In this document: positions 39,101-46,790 of the stretch, piece by piece
How the letters are laid out: each line of letters starts with the position of its first letter
How positions within the stretch are numbered: position 1 is the stretch's first letter
Origin: an uncultured Subdoligranulum sp.
GTDB lineage: Bacteria; Bacillota; Clostridia; Oscillospirales; Ruminococcaceae
Assembly: GCA_945830575.1 (NCBI GenBank)
Contig: CALZZE010000003.1
Location: forward strand, 1 to 64,000
Direction of reading: 5' to 3'
DNA length: 64,000 nucleotides
Made by a program: the position numbers and the translations under genes
Notes under the pieces: generated by a model
Told to the model about the DNA's origin: nothing
Seen by the model: only the letters and a program-made list of their open reading frames with translations
Database searches by the model: none

Positions 39101-40368
39101 TCGCCGCGCAGACGGGCGAACCCGAAAGCCCCACCAGCCTGCAAACGGGGCGCTGGCCCGGCCCGGTCACGACAGTCGACGTCACCACCGGAAAGGGCTG
39201 CCGCCTGCCGTACTACTTCACCTACAACGGGTTCCGGGTGGACGAGCTGACCCAGTATTTCCTGCTCACCGAGGGGGAAACCCTCACGGTGGAGCCGGAC
39301 TGGGAAACGCTGGAGCAGAACTATGTGTTCCCGGCGGGGGACTACCCTGAGGCGGTGGAGGTCACGCTGGAAGGTGATGTGCCCAGCGTGGAGGAGCTGT
39401 CCTGCGAGATCACCTACCTCACCGGCCGCATGCCGGAGGAACTGACCTACAAGGTCAGCTATTACGATGAAAACGGCCGCTGGCTGGAGAATCTGCGGTT
39501 CACCTTCCTCACCTCCGGCGCAGTGACCTACGACATGCTGCCCACGCCGGAGGGTACCGTTCTGGACGTGGACCGCAACCGCGGCACCGACACGGCCACC
39601 CGGCTTGTCATTGACGAAAAAGGTCGTATGTACGCCGAAACGCCATGGGTCAAATGCCGGGTGAAGGCGGGCACATCCACCGGCTGGGGCAGCGTGGCGT
39701 TTCAGGGCCGCGGGCAGACGCTGTACAACAGCGACCTGACCACCGAGCTGCGCAGCGCGGGGGCTGCCTCGGTCACCGAGGTAGCCAATACCATGGGCGC
39801 CGTCCTGCAAACCCGCATGGGGGACACGCTGCAAACGGAAAATCTGCGTGTGTACGAGGGAATTGCCCAGTGCGTGCTGAACGGCAAGGTCTGCGTGGAT
39901 CTGCAGCAGCTGCCCGACGCCGCCGGAGAGGTCATCGTCACGCTGCGGCTCAAAGACGCGCAGGGCAAGCCCCTCAAGGTGGACTGGACGCAGTACACCC
40001 CGCTGGTGACCCACATGTACGCCAAGGACGAAAACGGCCACAAGGCCGGGGAGGTGGAGTTTCTGGAGGTGGTGAGCGCCAAAGACGATGTGGTGCAGGT
40101 CAAAACCAGCAGCCTGTCCCCGCTGGCGGTGACATGGACCAAAGCGCCGCTGCAGCCCGCCGCGCCCACCGCCGCGCCCCAGCCGGAAACGGAGCCTGCC
40201 CCCACCGCCGCGCCCCAGCCGGAAACGGAGCCTGCCCCCACCGCCGCGCCGGTGGTGAAGAAGGCCGCCATCCCCCGCACCGGCGATGCACAGACCCCGG
40301 CGGTGTGGGTCTGCCTGCTGGCTGTCAGCGCCGCCGGATTCGCCGCCCTGCGCCGCAAAAAACAGTAA
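36166..40368 (+). CDS. Large surface-anchored papain-like (C1) peptidase
   Basis: SFDLRQSGRVSAVRDQNPFGTCWTFAVMGAMES; NHAVLLVGWDDDF; C-terminal AAIPRTGDAQTPAVWVCLLAVSAAGFAALRRKKQ. Confidence 0.9.
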   Translation: MNHTKTTTRLLPLLLALALLLWAAPASAEATPETAAQTTFEAAPESDSDLNYLNDGWAALSARARTGLPPSFDLRQSGRVSAVRDQNPFGTCWTFAVMGAMESNLRTQGVTGVDLSEAQLAYFCGAGLYRLESLESYLEDELNTNAFDLFNDPAARLTFGFTEGGNDDIAVGALSAWVGPISEEKMPYADVLTVCGEDTDSEQFKTGAATLVEWWDSDPSLEFGAEYHLQDALYFGKGMLTDGGRDTVKRLLQECGALSIGYNSYNSDVCVNNLTVTTQNHAVLLVGWDDDFAVENFPEYCRPTQPGAWLVRNNYGTLWGDAGYFWISYEDTSLSMEPVYLMQSADNYDHNYQYDRLGWKSSLSAELNAGDASGAAYMANIFETEGADEGELLEAVSFYTTDVNVEYTISVYTGVEAGRPTGGTLAASQSGTQLYPGYHTVRLEQPVALSHGERFSVVVRVSNPAGGYAYPIAVESARSEEKPYLLGITPSVGFVSAVDENGLPAEWCEVVEAQQEQGVWPTAVCIKAFTTDRYGPVRFSSLSDTVAEGTTVTLHAAGADAIRYTLDGAEQTISGSSGEVTLHFGADDTVTLLAQAVYGGTLSEELGYTYHKAAVDVVDVYGTVDGGKSRYAAEKKTENGETSYLLSLPVGATMAQLQVCGGDTVRIDDTTTLPAGTWSGEVTLEADEDGSRHRLLTVTVSKDGYNDTTFDVFLYSPGPEEYAAFDCKNETMTVRAGYLLEYGKTDYSSDVDEEPFADVTYDSSDFDAEELAGEALTVYRYLGMVDGKHNWEPLVYENGEPVTVTVPERRTLPMLQPDYAAWDGEHPVAVTAKMDADQYDLRWAETESGCTAASGYHYFVRTPPTVKPGDVLYLHLPATAEEFASPVARLELPAAPGTVTVTGIGDATGDSVMLYLELPECGEGEWPWDTEVPDYQVEYTTGDGNWYNAMLFTEEGTGKTYTLITGLEPETTYHVQLRIAAQTGEPESPTSLQTGRWPGPVTTVDVTTGKGCRLPYYFTYNGFRVDELTQYFLLTEGETLTVEPDWETLEQNYVFPAGDYPEAVEVTLEGDVPSVEELSCEITYLTGRMPEELTYKVSYYDENGRWLENLRFTFLTSGAVTYDMLPTPEGTVLDVDRNRGTDTATRLVIDEKGRMYAETPWVKCRVKAGTSTGWGSVAFQGRGQTLYNSDLTTELRSAGAASVTEVANTMGAVLQTRMGDTLQTENLRVYEGIAQCVLNGKVCVDLQQLPDAAGEVIVTLRLKDAQGKPLKVDWTQYTPLVTHMYAKDENGHKAGEVEFLEVVSAKDDVVQVKTSSLSPLAVTWTKAPLQPAAPTAAPQPETEPAPTAAPQPETEPAPTAAPVVKKAAIPRTGDAQTPAVWVCLLAVSAAGFAALRRKKQ

Positions 40369-40428
40369 ACGCCCGCCGCCCGCCCCTGTTCCGGGGCGGG
40401 CGGTATTTTTCAGCGGCTCAGCCGCTTC

Positions 40429-40537
40429 AGACTGTCAAAAAAGGTCAATCATCACGAAAAACGTTGCCATCATTCGTAGGGGCGGGACAGCCCGTAAGGG
40501 TGCCCTGCAGTCCCGCCCGAAAAAGGTGGCCTTACAA
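40429..40537. repeat. Dispersed intergenic repeat copy 3
   Basis: AGACTGTCAAAAAAGGTCAATCATCACGAAAAACGTTGCCATCATTCGTAGGGGCGGGAC...GGTGGCCTTACAAC. Confidence 0.72.
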
Positions 40538-40755
40538 CGATGTTTCTTGTTTGGCTGCCTACCACGGGGCGTTGCGGGTTTTGGCGCGTGGGGCCACATT
40601 TGAGCGTTAGCGAAAATGGGGAGCGCCAAATGCAGGCCGTGCGCGGCCTGCAACTGCACGAGCGTCCCGGCCTTGCCGGGTGGCGGGCATAAAGCCCGCC
40701 AAGCGGAGGACGCCGCCCCCTACAAACGCAAACTAAGGTTTTTCGACAAGCTGAA

Positions 40756-40781
40756 CAGCCGCCGCGCGGCGGCTGTTTTTA
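40756..40781. terminator. Rho-independent terminator hairpin
   Basis: CAGCCGCCGCGCGGCGGCTGTTTTT. Confidence 0.75.
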
Positions 40782-40795
40782 CACGATCCGAAGAG

Positions 40796-41308
40796 TCAGT
40801 GGATCTTGCCGGCCATGTCCAGCGCGGTCTCCCGGCTCATGGCGTCACAGGCGGCGTCCCACTGGGCCGCCAGACGCAGCAGCGCCGCCCGCAGAGGGCT
40901 GGGACGCTTGACGGTGTCCAGCGCGTTTTGCTGCGCGGCGCGGGACAGCCGGGCATAGTCTTTGTCCATCTGCCGCAGCAGTGCGCCCATGTGGCGCATG
41001 ATCTGCAGCACCTTTTCCTGATTTTCCAAAAAGTAAAAGGCAAATTCCTCGGCGGAGATTTTCTGAACGACCACCACATCCTCGGCCGCCACGGCGGTGG
41101 CAATGCGCGGGGTGCATTCCAGAATGCCCGACACGCCAAAGCACTGTCCCTGCTCCATGGCGGCGATGCGGGTCTCGGTCTTTTTGCCCTCGTCCGCCAC
41201 AATGTCCAGACGGCCCTGTACCACCTCAAACATGGAGGAACCGTACTCCCCCTGCCGGAACAGCACCTCTCCCCGGTGCAGTGTGATGAGATTCTTTTGC
41301 TGTTTCAT
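40796..41308 (-). CDS. Cyclic-nucleotide-binding domain protein (paralogue of 5781-6290)
   Basis: ITLHRGEVLFRQGEYGSSMFEVVQGRLDIVADEGKK...GQCFGVSGILECTPRIATAVAAED...RHMGALLRQMDKDYARLSRA. Confidence 0.85.
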   Translation of the reverse strand: MKQQKNLITLHRGEVLFRQGEYGSSMFEVVQGRLDIVADEGKKTETRIAAMEQGQCFGVSGILECTPRIATAVAAEDVVVVQKISAEEFAFYFLENQEKVLQIMRHMGALLRQMDKDYARLSRAAQQNALDTVKRPSPLRAALLRLAAQWDAACDAMSRETALDMAGKIH

Positions 41309-41348
41309 CGGTACGCCTCCCTCACTGTGCCTTCTGGCTCTCCTTTCT

Positions 41349-42062
41349 TCAGGGAACATAGGAACGGACCAGCCCGACAACCTCACCGTTCTGGATGGTG
41401 ACGGTGGTGTTATTCGGCGTGAGGTCATCGGGAAGCTGCGCTTCGGGCTGGAGGAAATCGCCCACATACCAGGTCTCGGGTTCTTTCTCAAGGTCAGAGG
41501 CATCCAGATAGGTGAATTCTTCGCTGACCGGCAGGGTGACGGTGCCCAGCGCCCGCCAGGATTTGTAATCGTCAAAACCCGCAAGGTAATAGACCGTCTC
41601 ATCGTCGGTCGCCAGGTCATAGCCGCCCTGCTCCAGACCGCCGTTGAGAACTACCAGACCGGAGTCGGTGCACTCCACCGATTCCAGCAGCACATCCTCG
41701 CCGTTCAGTTCAATGACATCGCCCGGCGCCAGCACGGACACATCCACCATGTCATACAGGTCATATTCGTAGAGGGTGAGGGTCATCTGGGCCTTCCCAC
41801 TGTCGTCCAGAAAGATGCCGTCGGGCGCCACCGCAGCGCCCACCGTGCAGTCGCCAAGGTTGGCAATGTCCACAGACAGAGGCAACGGGCGAATGACCCG
41901 GCCCAGCTCCACCTTGCCGGTGCTTTGGCTGGACGCCTCGCTCTGGGTCACGGCGGGGGCAGAGCTGGCAGCGGCCTGTGAGCTGGCAGCGGCCCCGGAG
42001 CAGCCGGTCGCAGCAGCGGCCACCAGCAGAATTGCGGATAAATAGAGTAGGGTAAGTTTCAT
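41349..42062 (-). CDS. Lipoprotein of unknown function
   Basis: Lipobox AAAATGCSG; Ser/Ala-rich linker; motif 2 upstream. Confidence 0.72.
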   Translation of the reverse strand: MKLTLLYLSAILLVAAAATGCSGAAASSQAAASSAPAVTQSEASSQSTGKVELGRVIRPLPLSVDIANLGDCTVGAAVAPDGIFLDDSGKAQMTLTLYEYDLYDMVDVSVLAPGDVIELNGEDVLLESVECTDSGLVVLNGGLEQGGYDLATDDETVYYLAGFDDYKSWRALGTVTLPVSEEFTYLDASDLEKEPETWYVGDFLQPEAQLPDDLTPNNTTVTIQNGEVVGLVRSYVP

Positions 42063-42100
42063 GATGTTCTCTCCTTGTTGTAAAAGCTTGTTACGCCTTT

Positions 42101-42129
42101 ATATATGCACCAGCCGACGGTTTGTTACA
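42101..42129 (-). promoter_or_regulatory. TGTAACA promoter motif (motif 2)
   Basis: Reverse strand: TGTAACA-AACCGTCGGCTGGT-GCATATAT. Confidence 0.75.
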
Positions 42130-42189
42130 GATTTTTCTGTTTTTTTTCATCGGCCGCCTTTGGCTCCCGGTCCACGCCCCGATCGTAAA

Positions 42190-42267
42190 GGAAACACCGC
42201 ATAATTCCGCTTGCCATACGGCGAGCGAGGTGCGCCAGATGTTACCTGTGAATTGTGCGGTATTGCC
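42190..42267. repeat. Internally deleted MITE-like element, copy 3 (78 bp)
   Basis: GGAAACACCGCATAATTC ... GAATTGTGCGGTATTGCC keeps both terminal inverted repeats. Confidence 0.75.
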
Positions 42268-42340
42268 ATAAGTACTTCAAAAAGGGAAAGCGCCACGCTC
42301 TCCCTTCAGGGGTGATCAAAGGTCAGTGTATTTGCGCCGT

Positions 42341-42706
42341 TCAGCGGACGAGGCCCGGATCACCTGGAACGCTGGTGTGTTCCCGAACGTATACCCAGCC
42401 TCCATTCGGGTTCATTTCCAGACTGCCTTCAAAGTACCAGCTTTCATCGCAGGGGTCGCAGTAGTAGCGTCCCCAGCTGCCCGTGTGCACAGGGCGGTGG
42501 CAAGTCGGGCACAGATATTTTTTGTTGTCGTCGGTGCCCTTCCACTCATAAACGGCATAGACGTGCCGGATGCCTCCCCATGTGACCTCCTTGCGAAGAA
42601 GAACGGAGTACTCCTTGAGGCCGCCTGTCACCTTGTCCATCTCTTCATCGGGCAGGGCCTGCGCTTCGGTGGCTTCGGCGGTGGGCAGCTTCTTTTCGTT
42701 TTCCAT
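42341..42706 (-). CDS. Double-glycine-leader peptide with Cys4 zinc-ribbon-like core
   Basis: MENEKKLPTAEATEAQALPDEEMDKVTGG|LKEYSV...YLCPTCHRPVHTGSWGRYYCDPCDESWYFEG. Confidence 0.72.
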   Translation of the reverse strand: MENEKKLPTAEATEAQALPDEEMDKVTGGLKEYSVLLRKEVTWGGIRHVYAVYEWKGTDDNKKYLCPTCHRPVHTGSWGRYYCDPCDESWYFEGSLEMNPNGGWVYVREHTSVPGDPGLVR

Positions 42707-42738
42707 AGTTATGTTCCTTTCCTTCAGAATCATTTCAC

Positions 42739-43026
42739 TCACGCAATGGGGAAGATCAGCATCTCTCCAACGATGTCACCATTGTTTTTTTGTGTGACAG
42801 CATACATATTTGTGGGTATCTCTGCATTGATCATATGAAAGCGATGATTGATTTTCCAGACGCCCTCGCCCAGAACCGGAACCAGGACAAGCTGCCCGAT
42901 CTCGTACTTGTACGGCAGCTTGATGTCCCAATCCTCATCGGAGACTCCGCCGGTTACGTCCTTCAGAAGGGACTCGTCCAGTTCCTGCGGGCCGTCAGGG
43001 GTCAAAAACAGCTTTTTGTTTTCCAT
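42739..43026 (-). CDS. Double-glycine-leader peptide
   Basis: MENKKLFLTPDGPQELDESLLKDVTGG|VSDEDWDIKLPYKYEIGQLVLV...; RBS AAAGGAG; operon with 42341-42706. Confidence 0.7.
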   Translation of the reverse strand: MENKKLFLTPDGPQELDESLLKDVTGGVSDEDWDIKLPYKYEIGQLVLVPVLGEGVWKINHRFHMINAEIPTNMYAVTQKNNGDIVGEMLIFPIA

Positions 43027-43060
43027 GGTGTTGTCTCCTTTCCTGACCGTTCTATCTGTA

Positions 43061-43088
43061 TATATGCGCCAAACGACAGGATGTTACA
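43061..43088 (-). promoter_or_regulatory. TGTAACA promoter motif (motif 2)
   Basis: Reverse strand: TGTAACA-TCCTGTCGTTTGGC-GCATATA. Confidence 0.75.
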
Positions 43089-43119
43089 GGTTTTGAAAAA
43101 ATTTTCTCACAGGCGGCAT

Positions 43120-43680
43120 TTACGCCTGCGGGTTTCCCCCGCCGTTCTGTGCGGCGCGCCGGGCGGCCAGCCAGTCGCAGAGCCTGTTCAGAGCCCAAAC
43201 CGTCAGCACCGCCAGCGCCGCGCCCAGCACTGCGCCGAACAGCACATCGGTGGGGAAGTGCACAAACAGATACATTCTGCTGAAGCCAATCAGCGCCGCC
43301 ACCGCCAGCAGCACCGCGCCGGGCTTTTTGAAGTACATCCACACCGAAGCTGCCGCCGCGAAGGCCCATGCGGTGTGGGTGGAGGGGCAGGAGTAGCTGG
43401 AGGGGCGCTTGACGAGCAGCTCCACCGTCTGGTCCAGATGGCAGGGCCGGGGCCGGGCAATCAGGTCCTTGAGAACGTACTGCCCCACCAGAAATACCAG
43501 CCCGTAGGACAGCAGCACCGCCACACCGCAGCGCCGGGTTTTGGGGAACAGGCACAGCGCCACGCCCACCACCAGCCAGATCTGGCCGTAGCTGCCCATG
43601 ATGTTGGTCAGTCCCAGAATCAGCGCGTCCATCACCGGGCCGCGCAGGGTCTGAATGGCGTACAAAATTGAGAAATCCAT
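43120..43680 (-). CDS. PAP2-family phosphatase
   Basis: KDLIARPRPC, SYSCPSTHTAWAFA, FVHFPTDVLFG. Confidence 0.9.
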   Translation of the reverse strand: MDFSILYAIQTLRGPVMDALILGLTNIMGSYGQIWLVVGVALCLFPKTRRCGVAVLLSYGLVFLVGQYVLKDLIARPRPCHLDQTVELLVKRPSSYSCPSTHTAWAFAAAASVWMYFKKPGAVLLAVAALIGFSRMYLFVHFPTDVLFGAVLGAALAVLTVWALNRLCDWLAARRAAQNGGGNPQA

Positions 43681-43762
43681 GGTACTCTCTCCTTATCAAA
43701 TAGGTTTGCCGGAATAACACAGGCAGAGAGCGCCCCATCGGGCGGTTCCCCGTCCGTTCCTT

Positions 43763-45070
43763 TCACATCAGGGAAAGCTCTGCATAGGCCTCGCCCATCA
43801 GGCGGTGCTGCAAGCCGCCTGCGCCGTCCTCCGGCACCAGCAGGTCAAATTCCACCTGCCGCTGGAACACCATCACGATGTCGCTGCCGCCGAACAGGAA
43901 GTAGCCCATGGGGTCGCCGCGTTTGACCTTGGCACCCACCTGCACGGACTCCTCCCAGTTGCAGGAGCAGATCTGCGACATGCCGATGGGCAGAATGGCC
44001 ACCAGACCGTATTCCGTGTCCAGAATTACACAGTCGCGGGTTTCGATCATCTGCCAGCCGGGAATGGTATCCTCCAGCACATAGCGGCCGATGTCGGCGT
44101 CCCACACCGTCACACCGCCTGCGGCGTTGGTGCCGGGAATCTTGCGCACCTCCACCACCGTGCCGTCAATGGGGAAGTGGTAGCGGTGGTAGTCGTTCAC
44201 ATCCAAAAAGGTATGGGTCAGCGTGCCGCCCGCGAAGGCGTCCGCGTAGGCGCTGTCCTCGCCAATCAGCTGACGGATGGAGGTGAAATTGGCGGACTTG
44301 ATCTGCACGCCCTCCCGCTGGACCAGATCGCCGTTTTCATCAATGTTCCAGACGCCCTGCGGCTTGGAATCTGCGGGGGCCACCAGCGCGCAGTCCGCAA
44401 TGGGACGCACGGTGGGGTCGGACAGGCGGCGGGCAAAGAAATCGTTGAAGCTGTGCCACTGCCCGGCATCCTCATACCATCCGGCATCCAGACCAAAGCT
44501 CTCGTCCTGCCGGAACAGTTCCAGATATTCCTCCGACCAGCTTTCCGGCGTGGACAGGTAGCTGCCCCAGCTTTCAGCGTAGGTACGGCACCAGCTGGCA
44601 ATCGGCTCGTGGTATTGCAGGGACGGATAGTAGTATCCCCGCCCCTCCAGCTCCTCCAGCGGCTGGTCCACCAGAAACCAGAAATAGTCCACCGACTGGT
44701 CGATATGGTCGTACAGGGTGGGGTAGTCCCCGTCCTTCAGCACATTCCACGGCATACAGGTGGCCGCCCAATCCAGAAAATCATACAGCTGGTCGATGCT
44801 CTGCGCCGGGTTGGTGTCGGGATCCGGGTTGATTGCCGCCGCTGCGGCCAGCGATTTTTCCATCAGGGCCATCAGTTCCGGGTCTGCGTCCAGCAGGGCC
44901 TTCAGCTCCTCGGTCATGGCCGCGTGGGCCGGCGTTTGCTGCTGAACGGTCTGACTGGCGGCGGAGGACACCGCCTCGCCGGCCGGTGCGCCGCAGGCGG
45001 TGAACAACAGCATCGCCGCCGTTAAAAGGGTGATGCATGCAATGGGCACACGGCGGTTCGTTATTTTCAT
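43763..45070 (-). CDS. Phosphatidylserine decarboxylase-family lipoprotein
   Basis: DVNDYHRYHFPIDGTVVEVRKIPG; PMGYFLFGGSDIVMVFQ; lipobox LLFTACG. Confidence 0.82.
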   Translation of the reverse strand: MKITNRRVPIACITLLTAAMLLFTACGAPAGEAVSSAASQTVQQQTPAHAAMTEELKALLDADPELMALMEKSLAAAAAINPDPDTNPAQSIDQLYDFLDWAATCMPWNVLKDGDYPTLYDHIDQSVDYFWFLVDQPLEELEGRGYYYPSLQYHEPIASWCRTYAESWGSYLSTPESWSEEYLELFRQDESFGLDAGWYEDAGQWHSFNDFFARRLSDPTVRPIADCALVAPADSKPQGVWNIDENGDLVQREGVQIKSANFTSIRQLIGEDSAYADAFAGGTLTHTFLDVNDYHRYHFPIDGTVVEVRKIPGTNAAGGVTVWDADIGRYVLEDTIPGWQMIETRDCVILDTEYGLVAILPIGMSQICSCNWEESVQVGAKVKRGDPMGYFLFGGSDIVMVFQRQVEFDLLVPEDGAGGLQHRLMGEAYAELSLM

Positions 45071-45120
45071 AGATGGTTTTCCTCGTCTTTCTGTCTGTTG
45101 GAATAATCTGCCTAAATACA

Positions 45121-45149
45121 AATATGCGGCACACGACAGTTTGTTACAG
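45121..45149 (-). promoter_or_regulatory. TGTAACA promoter motif (motif 2)
   Basis: Reverse strand: TGTAACA-AACTGTCGTGTGCC-GCATATTT. Confidence 0.75.
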
Positions 45150-45270
45150 ATTTTTTCACTTTTTTACAAATCAGAACCATTTTAACGATACCGCATAACA
45201 AATAAAATGTCAATCCGGTTTGCCAGCTTGAAAAAAAGAAAGCAATGATTTATAATGGGCTGAAAGCTAA

Positions 45271-45442
45271 GGCAATACCGCACAATTCACGGCTAACGCC
45301 TTACGCACCGCTCCGACGGCTGCGGCGCGCCATCCGCGTCGCAAAAATGCTCGATAATACACAAAGTATTATCTGCGCTTTTTGCTTAGCATCTGGCACA
45401 CCTCGCTCGACGTATCGGCACGTAGAATTATGCGGTGTTGCC
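45271..45442. repeat. MITE-like 172-bp element, copy 2
   Basis: GGCAATACCGCACAATTC ... GAATTATGCGGTGTTGCC; same length as copy 1. Confidence 0.82.
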
Positions 45443-45474
45443 CTGAAATGATTGTAAGGAAAGGCAGTTTGCGT

Positions 45475-46449
45475 ATGAAAACATTGAGGATTCCCTCCGG
45501 CGTCACCGCCGTAAAGTTCTCCTGGAGCCGTATTCTCCCGATGATCCTGCTGGCGGCGCTGCTGTCCGGGTGCGGGGCGCAGGCGCAGCCGGCGGAGCCT
45601 TCCCCGCAGCCGGTGCAGGAGCTGCCAGCCGATGCGGTGGTCAGCTATCTGGGGCCGGCCGGCACCTACACGGAGCAGGCGGCGGAGCTTCTGTTTTCTC
45701 AAAGCGCGCAGCTGCAGCCCCGCGCAACGGTGGCGGAGACCCTGGACGATGTGATGGAGGGCCGCGCCGATTACGCGGTGATCCCGCAGGAAAACACCAT
45801 CGGCGGCCCGGTCTATGACTATCTGGACGAGGTGCTGAACAGGGAGGGCCTGTCTGTGCACGGAGAGGTGGAGCTTCCCATCCGGCAGGCGCTGCTGGCG
45901 CCGGAGGGCACCGCCCTTGCGGACATCCGCACCGTCTATTCCCACAAGCAGGGCATCGCGCAGGGCAGCGCGTGGCTGAAGGAGCACCTGCCCGATGCGG
46001 AGGTGGTGGAGGTTTCCAGCACGGCGGAGGGCGCCCGCCTTGCGGCGGAAGAGGCCGACGGCTCGGCAGCGGCCGTTGCCTCCACGCAGGCCGCCAAGGT
46101 GTACGGGCTGTCGGTGCTGGCCGAGAGCATCCAGCAGAACGACAACAATGTGACCCGCTTTTATCTGGTCTCCACCCGGCCGGGCGCCGACACGGGGGAC
46201 AGAATGGTGTTTTCCGCTGCGGGGCCTGCCGACGCTCTGCCCGGCCTGCTGCAGTCCATGGAGGAACACGGCCTGACGCTGGTGGCCCTGCATGACCGCA
46301 CCGCCAAAACCACACTGGGCAGCTACGTATGGCTGGTGGAATGCAGCGGCGGCGGAAAAGCGGAATTTGCGCAGCTGGAAACCGAAACCCCCGGCCTGAC
46401 GCTGCGGTATCTTGGCGCGTTTCAGAAAAAAATGTTGGAGACCTCTTGA
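45475..46449 (+). CDS. Prephenate dehydratase-family lipoprotein
   Basis: VSYLGPAGTYTEQAA, YAVIPQENTIGG, NVTRFYLVS; ACT-like tail; N-terminal ILPMILLAALLSGCGAQ lipobox. Confidence 0.85.
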   Translation: MKTLRIPSGVTAVKFSWSRILPMILLAALLSGCGAQAQPAEPSPQPVQELPADAVVSYLGPAGTYTEQAAELLFSQSAQLQPRATVAETLDDVMEGRADYAVIPQENTIGGPVYDYLDEVLNREGLSVHGEVELPIRQALLAPEGTALADIRTVYSHKQGIAQGSAWLKEHLPDAEVVEVSSTAEGARLAAEEADGSAAAVASTQAAKVYGLSVLAESIQQNDNNVTRFYLVSTRPGADTGDRMVFSAAGPADALPGLLQSMEEHGLTLVALHDRTAKTTLGSYVWLVECSGGGKAEFAQLETETPGLTLRYLGAFQKKMLETS

Positions 46450-46469
46450 CTTTATCGATTTAACGCGCT

Positions 46470-46765
46470 AAACTGCAACTACACCGATGAGGAAGAGTGA
46501 GTAAGCGCCGCACCCAACGGCACAGAGAGCCGCGGCAGGTGGAAAGCGGTACGCAGGGCAGCGCTTAATGGACTTCCGAGGGCGACCCGAACGCCAGCGC
46601 CAGTAGGGGAGACGGAGCGGCACTCCGTTACCAAATGTCAGCGTATGTTTGTACGCGTTGAGTGGGCGCAGTCCGCGCCAAGCCGGGTGGTACCGCAGAA
46701 GTGAATTTTCGCTCCTGTCCCAGCAACGAACCGTTGCAGGACGGGAGTTTTTTGTGCCCCTTTCC
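46470..46765 (+). ncRNA. T-box leader, probable Trp specifier (UGG)
   Basis: GGGTGGTACCGCAGAAG T-box core at 46684-46700 followed by a terminator-like stem CTCCTGTCC...GGACGGGAG-T6; CTTAATGGACTTCC in the stem I region; promoter TTGACT-N17-TAAACT upstream. Confidence 0.82.
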
Positions 46766-46790
46766 CGCGCACACAAGAAAGGAGCCTACC

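Noticed and set aside
40157-40260. Possible CRISPR or regulatory repeat (PTAAPQPETEPA tandem units)
   Set aside because: In-frame coding repeat forming a Pro/Glu stalk before the sorting signal; no spacers. No CRISPR array seen in the window
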